DNA from: Seriola aureovittata
Taxonomy: Eukaryota > Chordata > Actinopteri > Carangiformes > Carangidae
Assembly: GCF_021018895.1 (NCBI RefSeq)
Contig: NC_079369.1
Coordinates: 10,688,194 to 10,752,193, forward strand
DNA: 64,000 nt
Reading direction: 5' to 3'
Made by a program: the position numbers and the translations under genes. A model generated the notes under the pieces. The model searched no databases. It worked only from the letters and a program-made list of their open reading frames with translations, and was not told where the DNA came from. This document shows, in pieces, positions 9,501-21,949 of the stretch (its first letter is position 1; every line of letters starts with the position of its first letter).

Positions 9501-12500
9501 GATATAATATCAGATACTTGTAGCCGCAGTCTGCTGACACAGCTTTGGGCTTGTTGGTTTGTCCTCCAGCTCAGGCCTCAAGTATGAGCCAGTGGAGTTT
9601 CTGATTTTCCTTTATAGCTTGATTATCAGATTGTTCTCTGTGTTTTATTTAGTTATTGACCGATTCATTACCTGACAAGATCGAGCTTGCTTCCCAAAGC
9701 ACCCCCACTATTTCCTCCTATTATTTTTACCTTATTAGACTGTGATAACATTGTACGTATCCCCATGTTCTGTTCTTTGGCCTCGTTGGGTATCAGTTAG
9801 AGTTTGTTGGTGAAGCCGTGCTGCAGCGTCTCCAGGGAGCCGGGCCTCTCATGCGGTTGCGTTGGGAAGACTGATTGTCCTGAGTTCTCAGAGAAAAGCA
9901 GTGAATTCACTTGATGGGAATTGTTTTCCTCAGGAGAGCTGTGTCATGGAAACTGAAGCCCTTTTAACAAACAGGCACGTCCCTCTGAGAAATATGAGCC
10001 TAGTTTGTTGTGGTCGGTCTTTTTCTAATTATTTTAATTGCACAAGGATTTCCCGTTTACCATGTAAAGTCTTTTATCAGTCATCCTGGATGAGGACCTT
10101 TTGTCACGGTGGTTTGTTTTGAATCATGACCACATTAGAGTTCAGACATTAAAGCCGCATTCCACAAAAGTCAACCCAGGACACAGCTGATCTCAAACAT
10201 TTCAGTGGTGAGCTGGGAGACATTTCTTTGAATTCGGCGGAGCTGCTGGACACAATCAGTGAAATCAGTGAATCTGTACCTCTGATACTGTATGATTATG
10301 ATAATAATTGTTGTTTTTAGGATATTATTGATGAGAAACATGACAAACCTTAGATTTAGCAAGCTCAAATCGCCTGTAAAAAACAGCCTGTATCATGTGG
10401 CAAAATGGATGAATACATGTGATACTGATATTTGAAATTTCTCTGGATCACCTTGCACTACAAAACAGGTTGCACCTGCTGTTCTCACAGCACAAATGTA
10501 GCTTTCCAGTGTCATTTAATGGTAGATGATTGATTGCCATGCTGGAGAAGCACCTTCCGACATGTTTTATTCTTTCTAGTAAAGTTAGAGAGAAAACGTT
10601 TGCATCGAGAGAGAAGCCCGAGCGAGAGAAGAGGAGCAAGAAGCACAGTTCACATCTTGACAGGGACCAGGATTTTGGAAAAAATTTGCTCCTGATTTGG
10701 ACAAACCATTTCACTAACAGAAACACTGATGTGAGACAAAAGCTAAACATAGTCCCACTTATGTACAGTAATCTTACTGCACTGTATATTTGGCATTAGG
10801 CAGATGTTTTGAAATGAAAACGCAGCGTCACATTTAGGGAATTCTGAGAGAATCTCCGTAACATTGAGGATAGTTGTACTCACTTGAAGTCCTCCTGCAG
10901 GCCTTTTATGGTTTAGATTTAAACCTGTGTGGCCTACTACTTTGATCTCCTCCAAACCCAGACTCTTTGATTGCCAACCCAGATTTAGCTTCCCCTCCCA
11001 CCATTCGTCCAACCTCGCCTGCCACTCTGTCTCCTTCTGCACTGCTTGGAGCTAAGCATGCGTAAATGATGGACAGAGTGAAACAGCGGGATTAAGAATA
11101 AAGAATGGGCCGCAGCAGCAGCAGGATTTGGTGTGACTGGTGAAGTTGGGCGTTCCTCATGTGAATTAGAATTCCAGAGGCCAGCGCCGGCGGAGGTTGT
11201 AGGCTCAGCACATACCTTCCACATTAGTCAGTCCAGCTTGGGGTGACAGTCAGAAAGAGGGAGTGTTTAGTTGTTTTGCTACTGCAAGTCATCTTTGAAA
11301 AGGTCTGTAACATCACCTGTGTTGGTCCACTATAGGGCTTTGGTGCCATAGGTTTCTTGCTCATTTCAACAAATCATGTTTTGAAGTGGAGGGAGGAAAC
11401 AAAAGAGAGAGAGAGAGGGAGGGAAAGAAAAAAAAAGTGGAAACACTGACTGCAGCTAAAAGAAAAAATGTTTGCCTCTGTGCTCGTCTGCAGTGGGAGG
11501 AGAAGAGAGTTGAGAGACTGAGTCAGAGATGGAGACTTAAGAGTGACACAGGGATGAAAAATAAAGAGGCAAGAAAGGGTGTTAATGTGAGAGGATACAA
11601 GAGCTATCGAGAGAAAGAGAAATCGGATCGGAAAAGGGGAGAGAAATACACAAGGGGATAAAGAAACTCGCTGAGTGACCTTCATGTTGGAAAGACGAGA
11701 AATGAGAGTGGAAGAAATTAGACGGAGAAGTGTTCTGGCAAATGTTCCAGCTGTGACCCTGAGGGAAAGTTTTCTACCAAGCAGGGCAGCCCAGGGGCAT
11801 GAGAACAACGCACACACGGGCTTTACATGCCTTGAAAATATGCGTGAAGAAAAACCCATGTGTATGTTTTTCAAATGGAGTAGAATAATTGTCCACCCAT
11901 GTGGTTCTGCAGGTGCAGCAGGTTATGTCAGAGAAACCAGGGCAAGTAGGTGTGAGGTACTAGGACTATGACAGGCAAATGTAGATGTGTGAGAGGGAAA
12001 GAAATGGGAGAAAAGGTCAGAAAAAAAAACAGAGGCAGAGCCTCGAATCTCAGCCCCAGAGTGCGATTGTGGTCCAAATGGTCCTGCGTAATTGCACATC
12101 TGCCAGCTAAATAAAGCACCATCCCGTTGAGGCCTCTATATTTACAACAGAAGGAGAAGTGTGTGGGAGGACGCTGCAATCAAGAGAATGACAGACAGGA
12201 AGATGGAGCTGCAGAGAGAAGAATGAATTACTTTGAATAAGAGAGAAAAAAAACAGAATGGAGGATGTGAATCAGCAGTGGTGGAAGAAATGAAGGGAAG
12301 GGTGCAAAACTCCTCTTACACTGGCATCTTTGTTTGTCACTGCTAATGTTAATGCTCAAATCTCCCATGATGCTCTTCTGACTTTTATTCTTCAGACCCT
12401 CTTTGACACGCAGTCATTGTCAATTACTCAGCTGTCTGTTCCACTAATACCCATTTCATCAGGGGAGACACTGAGGAAGTCACTGCACATGGATCCTAAT

Positions 12501-15500
12501 TTGCAGCCAGGTAAATGACAAGCCTTAAACTTCCCAAAATGCAATTGAAGCCTCAAAAATGGGTCTTCCTTTATCTGAGACAGGAAAGTTTCAGCTCTGC
12601 ATCCTGCTCCTTCAAACAGGCTCCCATTAGGCACTCAGGCAGGAGATTTCTGACTGGCCGTCGGAGATTAGCTTCCTGGCTACATTCCAAACTGGCAGCA
12701 TTTTCCGCCACTCCATCCGTAGAAGCAGGTGCCTAGAAAAAAGGTTCTCCTGTTTCCTAAACAAGTACCTCAACCTTTCCTCCATATATATGTGTGTGTG
12801 TGTTCTTTTGGGTTTTCTCGCCAGAAAAATCCACCATAGGTGTCCGAGTTTAGCTCAAGTCAGAGACACTGCTCGGTCTTTAGGAGGAGACAGCTCTGGA
12901 GCAGAGGCAGTTTGGGTTGTGGGGTTGTCTTGTGGTATCCCGGAGACCTAGTTTGTCTGCAATTGGATCTATTTTTGCCAGTAAGCAGTATGTGTATTTG
13001 TGTGTCTGCTTTCCAAGAGAGTGGCTGGTTTGTAGATATAAGATATAATACACAGGAACACTGATCATAAGACACACACACGCACATACACACCTCAGGA
13101 TGTACCACTTGTTCTGCCCATGACGACAGTCCAGACTTTTTACATCATTTCATTTGAGCACTTTTATTTCCATCCAAACTTGTAATTTACGGCCAACAAG
13201 TTAAAGTCGGATGTCAGCTGAATTAGTGCTTCATTTATGAATACAGAAATGAAAAATTCATCCTTCTTTTTTTTTTTACAAGCCAAGGGAGGGTTATTTA
13301 AGGCCAGGTGCCCTGACTTCACTCAGTCTGTAAACTGTGTGGCTAACTGGCAAAATCCATGTTTGGTTATGAGGATTTAGTGAGCTAAAAAAAAAAAACC
13401 TGTAAAAAATGAAAAAAACCTTTAGCATATGGCTAAATGGATGAATACATGTAATACTTGAGAATTCACTGTCGCAAAAAGTAATTTAACCGTTCGTGAG
13501 CATGTTAAGTGGGAGAAAATATATTCCACTAGCCAGTGGCGTCTCTCTTTGAAGCTTTTCACTTAATTTTTCTGCCACTTCACTGTGATTAATGGCCCCG
13601 CTCTGGCAAGTGTTAAAAGCTTCATAAAACAGTTTGAAGTTACACTACTATGTGACTCCAGTATAGAAACAATTATGTCCTTCTGCTGGTTCAAAGTGAC
13701 ATTTACCATGCTGTTTGTCCAGGCCAATCTTACACAAACCTTTAAAACATAACGTTAAATATTTATATGTGTTAGTATTCTCTCAAACAAGTCTTTCCTT
13801 TGTTGCTGTTTGCAGTTCCAATGTGTTTTTCATGTTGCGCTAAATGCAAATATTCTGTGCTGCAGTTGGTATTGGCTGATGTCATGCCACCATGTCTCCA
13901 TCAGCTGTCATGACAGAAAACCATGGATTCATCCCCCAAACCCCAAAGATGGACACAGTTTGTCTTCATTTCTGACTTCTGTTTTGAAATAGTTTTTAAG
14001 GTATTTGACATGCTGTGTAAATTTCAGTTGTCTCCATACAAGATATAAACCAGAGTCTGGAAATGTTCAAAACAATATTTTGAAAATACTTACCGTTGAA
14101 AGAAACTGTGCTGAGAATTGTGAATTTCATGGCTTTCTCTTTCTTCATTCTATTTTTAAAACCAAGCAATTGCAGAGAGACATTCAGTCCTTCAGAGAAT
14201 ATATCAGAACCTTGAAGTATTTGTCACAATAATATCTCCTGTAATGAAACTCTGAACGCAACCATTTGTCAGGAATGCTAAAACCAGCAGCAGTGGTTTT
14301 TTGACACACTGCTCTGTTCTTGACAGCTGGAAGCAGGATGCAGGATACAGATGCTGAAGCTGCCACCCCAAAAGCCACATCAGTAAATCCATATCAGGGT
14401 GCTCCCCTGAGGCGCCTGAGAGAGGATGTCAGTTAAATACAAGAGACCCTATATAGTGCTGTGGTTTTCACAAACTGGATTCTGGTGGTGCTAAGAGGAA
14501 AATATACGGAATAAGACTTTATACCCCTGGTGCACCATGTCCTGACACGGCTGCTAGACGTGTAAACAGGGATTCAGTGGGCATCTGGTGGTTAGCTACC
14601 ATGGAGGGACAGGTGCCAGGCAGCTGCTGTTGCAAGTTACAAAATTAAACTTTGTACATCCACAACAGCAAAGGGTAACCATTAATATAAAATATAAACT
14701 TAATAAATCCCCTCGAGCCATTCTATAATAACTTTGCTTAATGCTGGAGAGTAACATTTTTAAGACTGAACAGCGTTTGATAGCGGATGTTGACATTTAG
14801 CATTTCACCTTTCATTTTTGTTTTGTGCATAACTGAGAAGTGTCGAAACCTGTCAGCAGCCCACATAAGTTTTACTAAAACATTCAGTGCTGAAATATTG
14901 CATTTGGGTAGTGATCCCTGCCCTTTTTAAATTTTGTAAGAAGATTGGAGCTTTTTGTGTATTAGTCACCATGTTGAAATGAATTGGTATTTCTTTGTTT
15001 GTGCAGTCTAAACCCAGCTCTTCCAAGGTTGGGTTACGAGGTGTCCATGTGCGATGATGTGTTTATCCTAATGAACGCTATTGTGTATTCTCTTCTAAAA
15101 AAAAAAAAACACAAAGCTTCTGTTTTGCAGCTGCACTTCCCCCACTGAGCCAATGAGACTCTTTGTCTCTACAGTGTCTGTGAGACACATGTGTGCAGTT
15201 GGCATGACATTAAACAATGTCTGTGCTCATCTCACTGGATATATGCAATGTCAGATGAGAGCAAGACACTGTATGGCATTGTAAAGGTGTGATGGTGTAT
15301 TGTTTATTGTGAATCACAGTTTTTATTAGGGGAATTTCTTGGCTTGATTTCTTAATTAGTGGTTTATTATAAACCTATTGGACCTGGAAAAACTGGGTTT
15401 CATTTTCTCTTTCAGTGTCCCATATCAAAACACTGTCAAAATTTAAAGGATTAACATGTCATACATTCTAGTGTTTCAAACCTTTATTATCCATTGAAAA

Positions 15501-18500
15501 ATGCTGTAAGTATTTGACTCTATTCATACATTTACAGTAGGCTGTTGTTCCATATCCATCATGAGAGGTTTCTGGGTGGAGTTAAACCCGGTGTTACAGA
15601 CTGTTCACCTCAGCTGAATCCTGATCCACCATCCAGTTGTATATTTTCCCTCAGTCTCAGTCTTCAGTATATGTGGACTCTTGGTCTCTCATCAGTCAGT
15701 CTCGCTGGAAGTCCTCCTGGAATTATGTCAGCTGCACACATTTTTTGAAAGAATGGGAGGGGTGCACTGCTCATTTACACAGAAATGTAATACTATTGGT
15801 GAGCGCAGTGCTTTTCCACTACTGTTTTTCTTGTATTTAGTATGGGGCTGTATGGCATTTCCATAGTGCCCCCAAGGGCGTGTGCCGATATAGCATTTTT
15901 TGCTCTGAGCGCTTCTAGTTGAAAATCTCTGAACTTTTCAGAAAGACGCTGATGTCGTCCCTGTAACTCCTTTTAGGGCAATCTATCAGATGGGGCTGGG
16001 CTCGTGACCTTGGCAACCAAGAAAATGGAGGAGAAGTTAGTCTTGGCTGTTTATCGGGAACTTTACGACATGTCGTATATAGAAACCACAACAAAAGAGA
16101 CAGAAAAACCAAATGGTCCAACTCAATGGCAGTAGTAATATTCTGTCAAGATATTGTTGCCATAGACACAAAACCCAAGCGCATATGGACACGTGCCCAG
16201 TCTGTCTGCTATGGTGGTGGTGGATGTCAGGGTGGAGAATACATTCCTCACTAGGGCTACAACTCATAATAATTTATCATCAATTCAACCGTTAATTATT
16301 TACAAGCCTAATTTTAAGTATACAATAAAGATTGGCTAAATATCTATCACAATTAGGCTCCCAGAGCCCACGTTTTGTCTAAGATGTTTGTTTTCTGATA
16401 GTACCTGATGCCACAAAAGTAAGAATTACTACTAAATCCTACATTTGTGAAGCTGAAACCAATGAATGTTTCACATTCTGACTTGACCAGAATGACTGCT
16501 CGATTACCAAAATGATTTGTGTCCACTGAATAATTGAATTAGAGGTGAAATGATTAGTCAGCTGATAGTACAGTTGCCCGACTGACAGAAAATGAGTTGC
16601 AACTATTTAAATCATCAGTTAATCCTTTGATTCATTTTTAAGCAAAACCGCCGGAAATGATTTGCTTTGACTTGCTTAAATGTAAGTATTTGTCATTTCT
16701 CTAAGTCATCTGTGAGAGTAAAATGAATATATGTGGGTAATTGGCAGATTAATAGGTAATGACAATAACCATTAGTTACAGCCTAAATTGGATAATTTAT
16801 TGATTAACTAATTATTTTGTCAGTACTCCACTTTTACTAAGGCTTAAGGTTGGAAGAATCACCTCCGGCTTTGCAGCTGTGCAAATTAGGTTTTCTCCCA
16901 CATCCTGTGTCTGCCTAGAGTCATAGTCCAGCCCAAATCTCTTTATTATGAAACACGCCCCACTATAGCCTTGAAGAGGGGAAGTAAAAACTTAGAGGTT
17001 AGGTCAGTTTGGACTACAGAAGTTAGAATAGATTCCAATGGAAAAGAAATATCAAAATGCCCAGTGTGACTTCTCAAACCTCTCTCACAACACAGTCCAC
17101 TTCTCTGCTGTCTGTTCATAGCCAGTAGGTAATATATGACTTCCAAAAGGACAAGCAAGAGAGTGTCTTCAAAAAGCATTCATTAGCCTGTGTTATACCT
17201 ATTTCTGAATGTACTTAAGTTTTACTACATACACACACAAGTGAAGGGAGTTTGTCTGTACAAGAGAGAGAGAGACAGAGGAAGAGAGTGAGTGAGTATT
17301 TTTGGCGCAGATGTTTTGAACGTCTCAAGGACACCATTCGTGCTTTCAGAAGCCTTAAGCAGCTATATTTGGTCTCATTTTTGCACACAGCCACATCATC
17401 CAAAAGAATTGTGTGTGTTGTGTCTGCATTAATTTGTGTACAGTGTAAGTGTTTGTACAGTCCTGTGTCTACTGGGCGTGTGTGTGATGTGTAACTTCAC
17501 ATATGCCCGTGCATGCCGGTGTATATAAATACTATGTTCCACTGTGTATTTTGGTAATTCCTTGCTGTGCATTTCTGCCCTGACATTTAACTACCAAATG
17601 TTTTCTTTCCCCTTGTGGGTTGTTTCATCATTGTGATTTTAGACCTTGAGGTCCGGAGGGAGAGAGAAAACAATTTAGCTATCTCTAAATGTTAGAGAAA
17701 CATTTTCACTTCCCAACTTAGGAACTGATGTAATGTCTGAAAACCTGTAGAAAAAGAGACAGATGTTATTCCAAACATTTTTTTCTCAAATATCTAAGTC
17801 CATTAACTTGGATAATCCAGTTTCTTGGCAATGACCAAGCTTCAGATATTACACATAAACCCCAAAAGCATTGTTTCTCCAAATATAGTGAAAATTCACT
17901 TCACTTCATTTATGATCCAACCCATTCTGTTATTTCATTACAGCGGCGCTGCCCTTCATCATTATGACCATCGTGTACAAGCCATATCAAAGAGGTGTTT
18001 ACTGTGACGATGAGAGCATCATGTACCCTCTAAAGCCAGACACCATCACTCATGGCATGCTGGCAGCCGTCACCATCTCCTGCACTGTCATCATTGTAAG
18101 TTTTACACAGAACATCAATCTCCCCTCTCTGCTCACTTGGAGTTTTATTCCTCTTCACCTCAGTAAAGCCAAAATCAAGGAAATTTTACTGGATTTCACT
18201 CATTTAACAACATCCTGTGCTATTTGCTCCATTACTAAATGGCTTTTAGGAACTGGGCAAAGTGTTGATGTATAAGGACGAAAAACAAACCCTCGCTGTT
18301 CTTCTTCTTCCCTCAGATCTCCTCTGGAGAGGCTTATCTGGTTTACAGCAAGAGGATTTACTCTAATTCAGACTTCAACCAGTATGTAGCTGCACTCTAC
18401 AAGGTAGTGGGCACCTTCTTGTTTGGAGCATCTGTCAGCCAGTCACTGACCGACCTTGCCAAGTACACTATCGGCCGCCCGAGGCCTAACTTCATGGCTG

Positions 18501-20890
18501 TATGTACCCCTAAGATCTGCATGGGATACATGCAGGTGATCAACTGCACCGGCAACACACAAGACGTCACAGAGTCCAGGTAAGAGGAGAAAAACAGGGT
18601 ATTATATTTGGAACATTGTGCTTAGAGAAGAAAATATGTTTAAATTAAAAAAAAAAAAACAATGAAACTGATATTATTTAGGACACTTATTAACCAACAT
18701 GCCATAAGAAAGAGAAAGTGAGACATTGTTTAATACTGTTTTGGGAATTGAATCTACATGATGCAAATGAGATGCCTCAGTGTAAAATGTAAAAGTTACA
18801 TTTGATTCTCTGTCTTTTCCAGATTGTCCTTCTACTCTGGTCACTCCTCTTTTGGAATGTACTGCATGCTCTTCCTCGCAGTAAGTGCAGCACATGAGCC
18901 TCAATCCATTACTAAAAGACCTAAAACACAATATAAATATGCATATCTGTGTACAGTAAATATGGAAATATCTCACTGTGAATCAGGCATAACATTCCCC
19001 AGAGGGGCTCAGCTGAGAAACAGGCTTTTGCATTTGGACCTGTACTCCGGGGCTAATTTTTGAGAAGATGAAAAGGATCGTAAAGCCACTTTGTGCCTGT
19101 GGACACAAAAAGGACAAGGCAAGAGTACAGAGGAAGAAGGTGGATATGTGAGAGGAATAATCTGGAGGCCTCTGCTGCCTTTTTCCCAGCAATGATGAAA
19201 GCGAAGCATGTGCTGTGTTCTGTCTTCCAGGTCTATCCAGTTCATTACCCTTGGCCCCATCTCTTTCTGTTAAAAGCCAGGCACCAGTGCTAGACAGCAA
19301 GTTTCAAGAGGCCAAGCAAAGCAACATTGTTCAGCTCAAAGAAAATAGAATTTCAAAGAGAAAACAGAATCTCTCCAGCTAGTGTCCAGCCCCTGTCAGT
19401 GGTTCAGTCTGCACTCTCTGTTTTGCCAGGCAAATACTGAAAACAAACAGAGCTAAGCTGTGATATCCAGCCTGAGTCATGTGTTTCTGAAAAATTCTCC
19501 TGCAGTGTTCAGTGGAGAGTGTGGCAGGGGGACTGTCGTGTGATGCCAAATGTTGCACCTTCGACAGTAACCTAGCAGAAGCCCAGAGAAGTCTGTACTG
19601 TTGCCAGGTTCATAATTTCTTGGCGTCTGCTGCTTACCAGTAAAAAAATGAGGGTTTCGGTCCAGAGTGGACATAAATAAGACTCGGCTAATACTCAGCA
19701 CCTTTTTACACTTCAATCCAATTTGAGGCATACAAGCCACTGTTTCTGCATTAGGGAGACACAAACTGATGCTCTAAATAAATAGGCTTTTATTATCGGT
19801 GTCGGGAGTGAAAATTGACAATACAGCAGACTGATAGAAGATAGTACAGCAGACTATGTATTTAAGCAATAATAGAGACTGCAAAATATAAATTTGACTG
19901 CTTCATCAGGCTATATCACTGTTTATGTCACTGCAAATAGATGCTGAGCTCTCTCTTTTCTTCCTTTTTCTTTCTTCTCTTTCCCCTCATCCCCAAACAA
20001 TCTACCACCCCCTGCTCTTCTTCCTCTCTAATCCCCACTCCAGCTTTACGTGCAGGCGAGACTCGTGGCTAAGTGGGCCAGACTTCTCCGGCCCACCATC
20101 CAGTTCTTCCTGGTGGCCTTCGCGGTGTATGTGGGTTACACCCGAGTCTCTGATTACAAGCACCACTGGAGCGACGTGTTGGTGGGGCTGCTGCAAGGAG
20201 CGCTTGTTGCTGTACTCAACGTAAGTCTCCAAGACAACATTATTCAAGAAAAGCACTGCAGAATTTGAGAGCTTCTACGTGATACTTCCATGATATTAGG
20301 AGAGTCCGCACTTCCCCCAAATGATGCTTCTATGATCTGGTGTCTTGTCCTGAGCAGCTCTAAACACTGTGAATAGTTCATTTTTTGGCAATTTAAATAA
20401 GCATTTATCTCATACAGATAAAAAAAAGCTTTTATTCAAAACATTTAACTCTTATCTTTAGAAATAATGCACGTCATTCTCTGTGAAGCCTTTCCAGACT
20501 TATACCTGTTGACATTTTAACTTTGAGTCTAACTCCTGTGGTTTCAGGCTTTAGGAAAATTAAACATGGGTGGGACTGTCCAGATCATAAGAATCACATT
20601 TAAGCTTCAAAGCAGAACAGCTGCTGATGAATCCATATTTCAGCTTTATGTCATTCTCACAGGAAAAATATGTATGGACAGGAAGTATGGAGGGAGTGTG
20701 ACAGCAACAGCGTGTGACTTGACACAAACCCACACACTTACACTGGCAGGTTCTCAGGCAATAAGTCCATTCTCCCCACTCCATCCAGCTGGGCTTCTTT
20801 ATTGTTTGGCCACTTCCCTGTTTTGATTGAACCACTGTCAGCACCGCCTTGTGGAAATTCTGGAATGGTAGTGTGTGCGTGCGTGCGTGC

Positions 20891-20944
<54 letters not shown>

Positions 20945-21443
20945 GCGCATGTGCGCATTTCCATGTATGATTAATTGGGAAGTCAGCCCGCACTTTGGCC
21001 TTCACAGTGCTGTGTGCAATTAGAGACCCTCCTGGGCAAAGTGTTTTATGGCCTATAGTGGTTGTGCCTGCTTTCTGTGTGTTCCTCTCAGATGTGCATG
21101 AGTGTGTAAGTGTTAGTGTGTCACTTAACAGCTGTGCACAGACCTGTCCAGACATATTTAATCACAGTTTCCAGCCCTGCCCTTACCTCCTCTGTATCCC
21201 TCACATGCTTGACTCTCCAATCTCTGTGGGGAAAAATATCCCCTAGGTGACCAAAACTAACCTCTCCTCTCCTCTCTCCTGCAGGTGCGCTTTGTGTCGG
21301 ACTTCTTTAAGAAGCGTCCTCCACGCTGCACTAGCCAAGACACGGCTGATAGCGAAGAGCCAGAGAGGAAACCCAGCCTGCAGATCGCAGATTCTGATCA
21401 CACCAACCATTACAACTATCACCACAGTCCTGGCTCTGTGTGA
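6502..21443 (+). CDS. plpp2: plpp2, phospholipid phosphatase 2 (six coding exons, complete)
   Basis: CDS is join(6502..6577,17944..18095,18317..18579,18823..18880,20044..20220,21285..21443): 885 nt, 294 residues. All introns are GT-AG and all junction phases agree. The product is an integral membrane lipid phosphate phosphatase (LPP3/PAP2c-type). It removes phosphate from phosphatidate, lysophosphatidate, ceramide-1-phosphate and sphingosine-1-phosphate at the outer/lumenal face of plasma membrane and endomembranes. Catalytic motifs are KX6RP at K125-P133, SGH at 169-171 with catalytic H171, and RX5H at R217-H223 followed by D227. Six hydrophobic segments lie at roughly 14-36, 59-84, 98-120, 172-190, 197-215 and 226-247. 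N152-C-T is a likely N-glycosylation site in the loop between motifs C1 and C2. The human protein has 288 residues; here the N-terminus is more basic ([13 protein letters not shown]). The tail ERKPSL...DHTNHYNY resembles PLPP2 rather than PLPP1 or PLPP3. Whether it is the a or b teleost copy cannot be told. Confidence 0.95.
7500..7710. repeat. AT-rich low-complexity stretch
   Basis: About 200 bases made almost only of A/T words such as TTAATATTAAT and AATTAATATATTAATC, unlike its flanks. No target duplication or terminal repeat could be fixed, so origin as a degraded mobile element is only a guess. Confidence 0.5.
15861..16160 (+). mobile_element. Harbinger-like fragment with MADF-type N-terminus
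   Basis: A 36-codon frame at 16025-16135 begins [18 protein letters not shown], like the start of the MADF/Myb-like DNA-binding protein carried by fish PIF/Harbinger transposons (EEKL-x-x-AV...LYD). The upstream part, with CTCGTGACCTTGGCAACC followed by AAAATGGAGG, also resembles the leader of those elements as I remember them. The frame ends at TAG and the rest of the element is not seen, so this is a broken remnant. Limits are approximate. Confidence 0.45.
16253..16790 (+). repeat. Degenerate AT-rich interspersed repeat, copy 1
   Basis: It begins TAGGGCTACAACTCATAAT and contains CCCAGAGCCCA, GAAGCTGAAACCAATGAATG and CAAAATGATTTG, in the same order as a repeat very common in percomorph genomes (consensus start roughly TAGGGCTGCAACTAACGATT). 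Heavily diverged. The right end is fuzzy and may include part of a second copy. Confidence 0.5.
17944..18095 (+). CDS. plpp2: plpp2 coding exon 2
   Basis: Residues A26-I76: end of helix 1, the loop with [14 protein letters not shown] and PDTITHG, and most of helix 2. Acceptor TTTCATTACAG, donor ATT|GTAAGT, entry phase 1 and exit phase 0. The following intron is only 221 bp. Confidence 0.95.
18317..18579 (+). CDS. plpp2: plpp2 coding exon 3 (catalytic motif C1)
   Basis: Residues 77-164. Carries [18 protein letters not shown], helix 3 and the phosphatase motif KYTIGRPRP (K125-P133), then the loop with C139, C144 and N152-C-T. Donor CAG|GTAAGA, exit phase 2. The motif is identical in its key residues to active LPPs. 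Confidence 0.95.
18823..18880 (+). CDS. plpp2: plpp2 coding exon 4 (catalytic motif C2)
   Basis: Residues 164-183, [20 protein letters not shown]169-G170-H171 is motif C2; H171 is the proton donor in the LPP mechanism. The exon is only 58 nt, as in other vertebrate LPP genes. Acceptor TTTTCCAG, donor GCA|GTAAGT. Confidence 0.95.
18881..20043 (+). other. plpp2: plpp2 intron 4
   Basis: 1163 bp, GTAAGT to CCACTCCAG with a long pyrimidine tract before the acceptor. No exon or mobile element was recognised inside. Confidence 0.85.
20044..20220 (+). CDS. plpp2: plpp2 coding exon 5 (catalytic motif C3)
   Basis: Residues 184-242: LYVQARL, helix 5, motif C3 ([15 protein letters not shown], with R217 and nucleophile H223, D227) and helix 6. 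The T before R217 is the PLPP2-type residue; PLPP1 has S. 59 whole codons. Donor AAC|GTAAGT. Confidence 0.95.
20221..21284 (+). other. plpp2: plpp2 intron 5
   Basis: 1064 bp, GTAAGT to CTCTCCTGCAG. It contains the (GT)n tract at 20871-20956 and otherwise no recognised element. Confidence 0.85.
20871..20956. repeat. (GT)n microsatellite with GC interruptions
   Basis: GTGC-type units pass into uninterrupted GT and back to GTGCGCAT. Alternating purine-pyrimidine, so a Z-DNA-prone length polymorphism in plpp2 intron 5. Confidence 0.95.
21285..21443 (+). CDS. plpp2: plpp2 coding exon 6 and stop
   Basis: Residues 243-294 and TGA. Encodes the end of helix 6 ([15 protein letters not shown]) and the cytosolic tail [20 protein letters not shown]. 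The DH-NHY pattern is the PLPP2 tail signature. Acceptor CTCCTGCAG. Confidence 0.94.
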   Translation: MRFVSDFFKKRPPRCTSQDTADSEEPERKPSLQIADSDHTNHYNYHHSPGSV

Positions 21444-21656
21444 TAGTGGGACTGACGCTGGGGAACAAAGGCTGCAGCCTGCAGACCCCAAACCTGTGTG
21501 ATAGGGTCCAATCCAGGGGCTTCAACCTTGATTGTGCAGTTGACAGTGTTTAGTTTAGGGAATAACCCGAGTCACCTGCGGACTCTGTAGGCTGCTTACT
21601 GCAGGCTCCTGATGCCATGTGAGACATTCTATGAAATGTAAAATTTTGGAGTGTCT

Positions 21657-21689
21657 ATATAAGGGCTGGTTGCAGACCAGCCCTTATAT
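21657..21689 (+). other. Perfect hairpin in plpp2 3' UTR
   Basis: ATATAAGGGCTGGT and ACCAGCCCTTATAT are exact reverse complements, 14 bp, separated by the loop TGCAG. A T-G wobble could extend the stem by one pair. It lies 213 bases after the plpp2 stop codon. Confidence 0.9.
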
Positions 21690-21949
21690 GTATTTCTTTT
21701 TGAAAGGAGTCGGGAGTTAGGCATGTAGTCTGTAGCTTGCAGCCTCCAAGCCCCCAGCTCCCTCCCTTTGTGCAAACCACTCATCCCCCACCTGCTCCCC
21801 AACCACTGGACTGACTGAGGGGGCTGCATCCCATTGCAAGGTCTCTGAGCCCCCTCTCAAGGACACCATGATGACCTCCTTTTCTCCTGTAAGAGAGAGA
21901 GGAGCATATTGTTTTTAAGACATCGTTGTTGATGTTAAAGTGTATTTGC

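Larger units (their letters stand above)
6578..17943 (+). other. plpp2: plpp2 intron 1 (11.4 kb)
   Basis: It begins GTAAGT and ends TTTCATTACAG. No coding exon was recognised. It contains an AT-rich stretch near 7500-7700, a Harbinger-like MADF fragment at about 15860-16160, a degenerate AT-rich interspersed repeat at about 16253-16790, and several homopolymer runs. A first intron of this size is a common place for enhancers, but none can be assigned. Confidence 0.85.
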
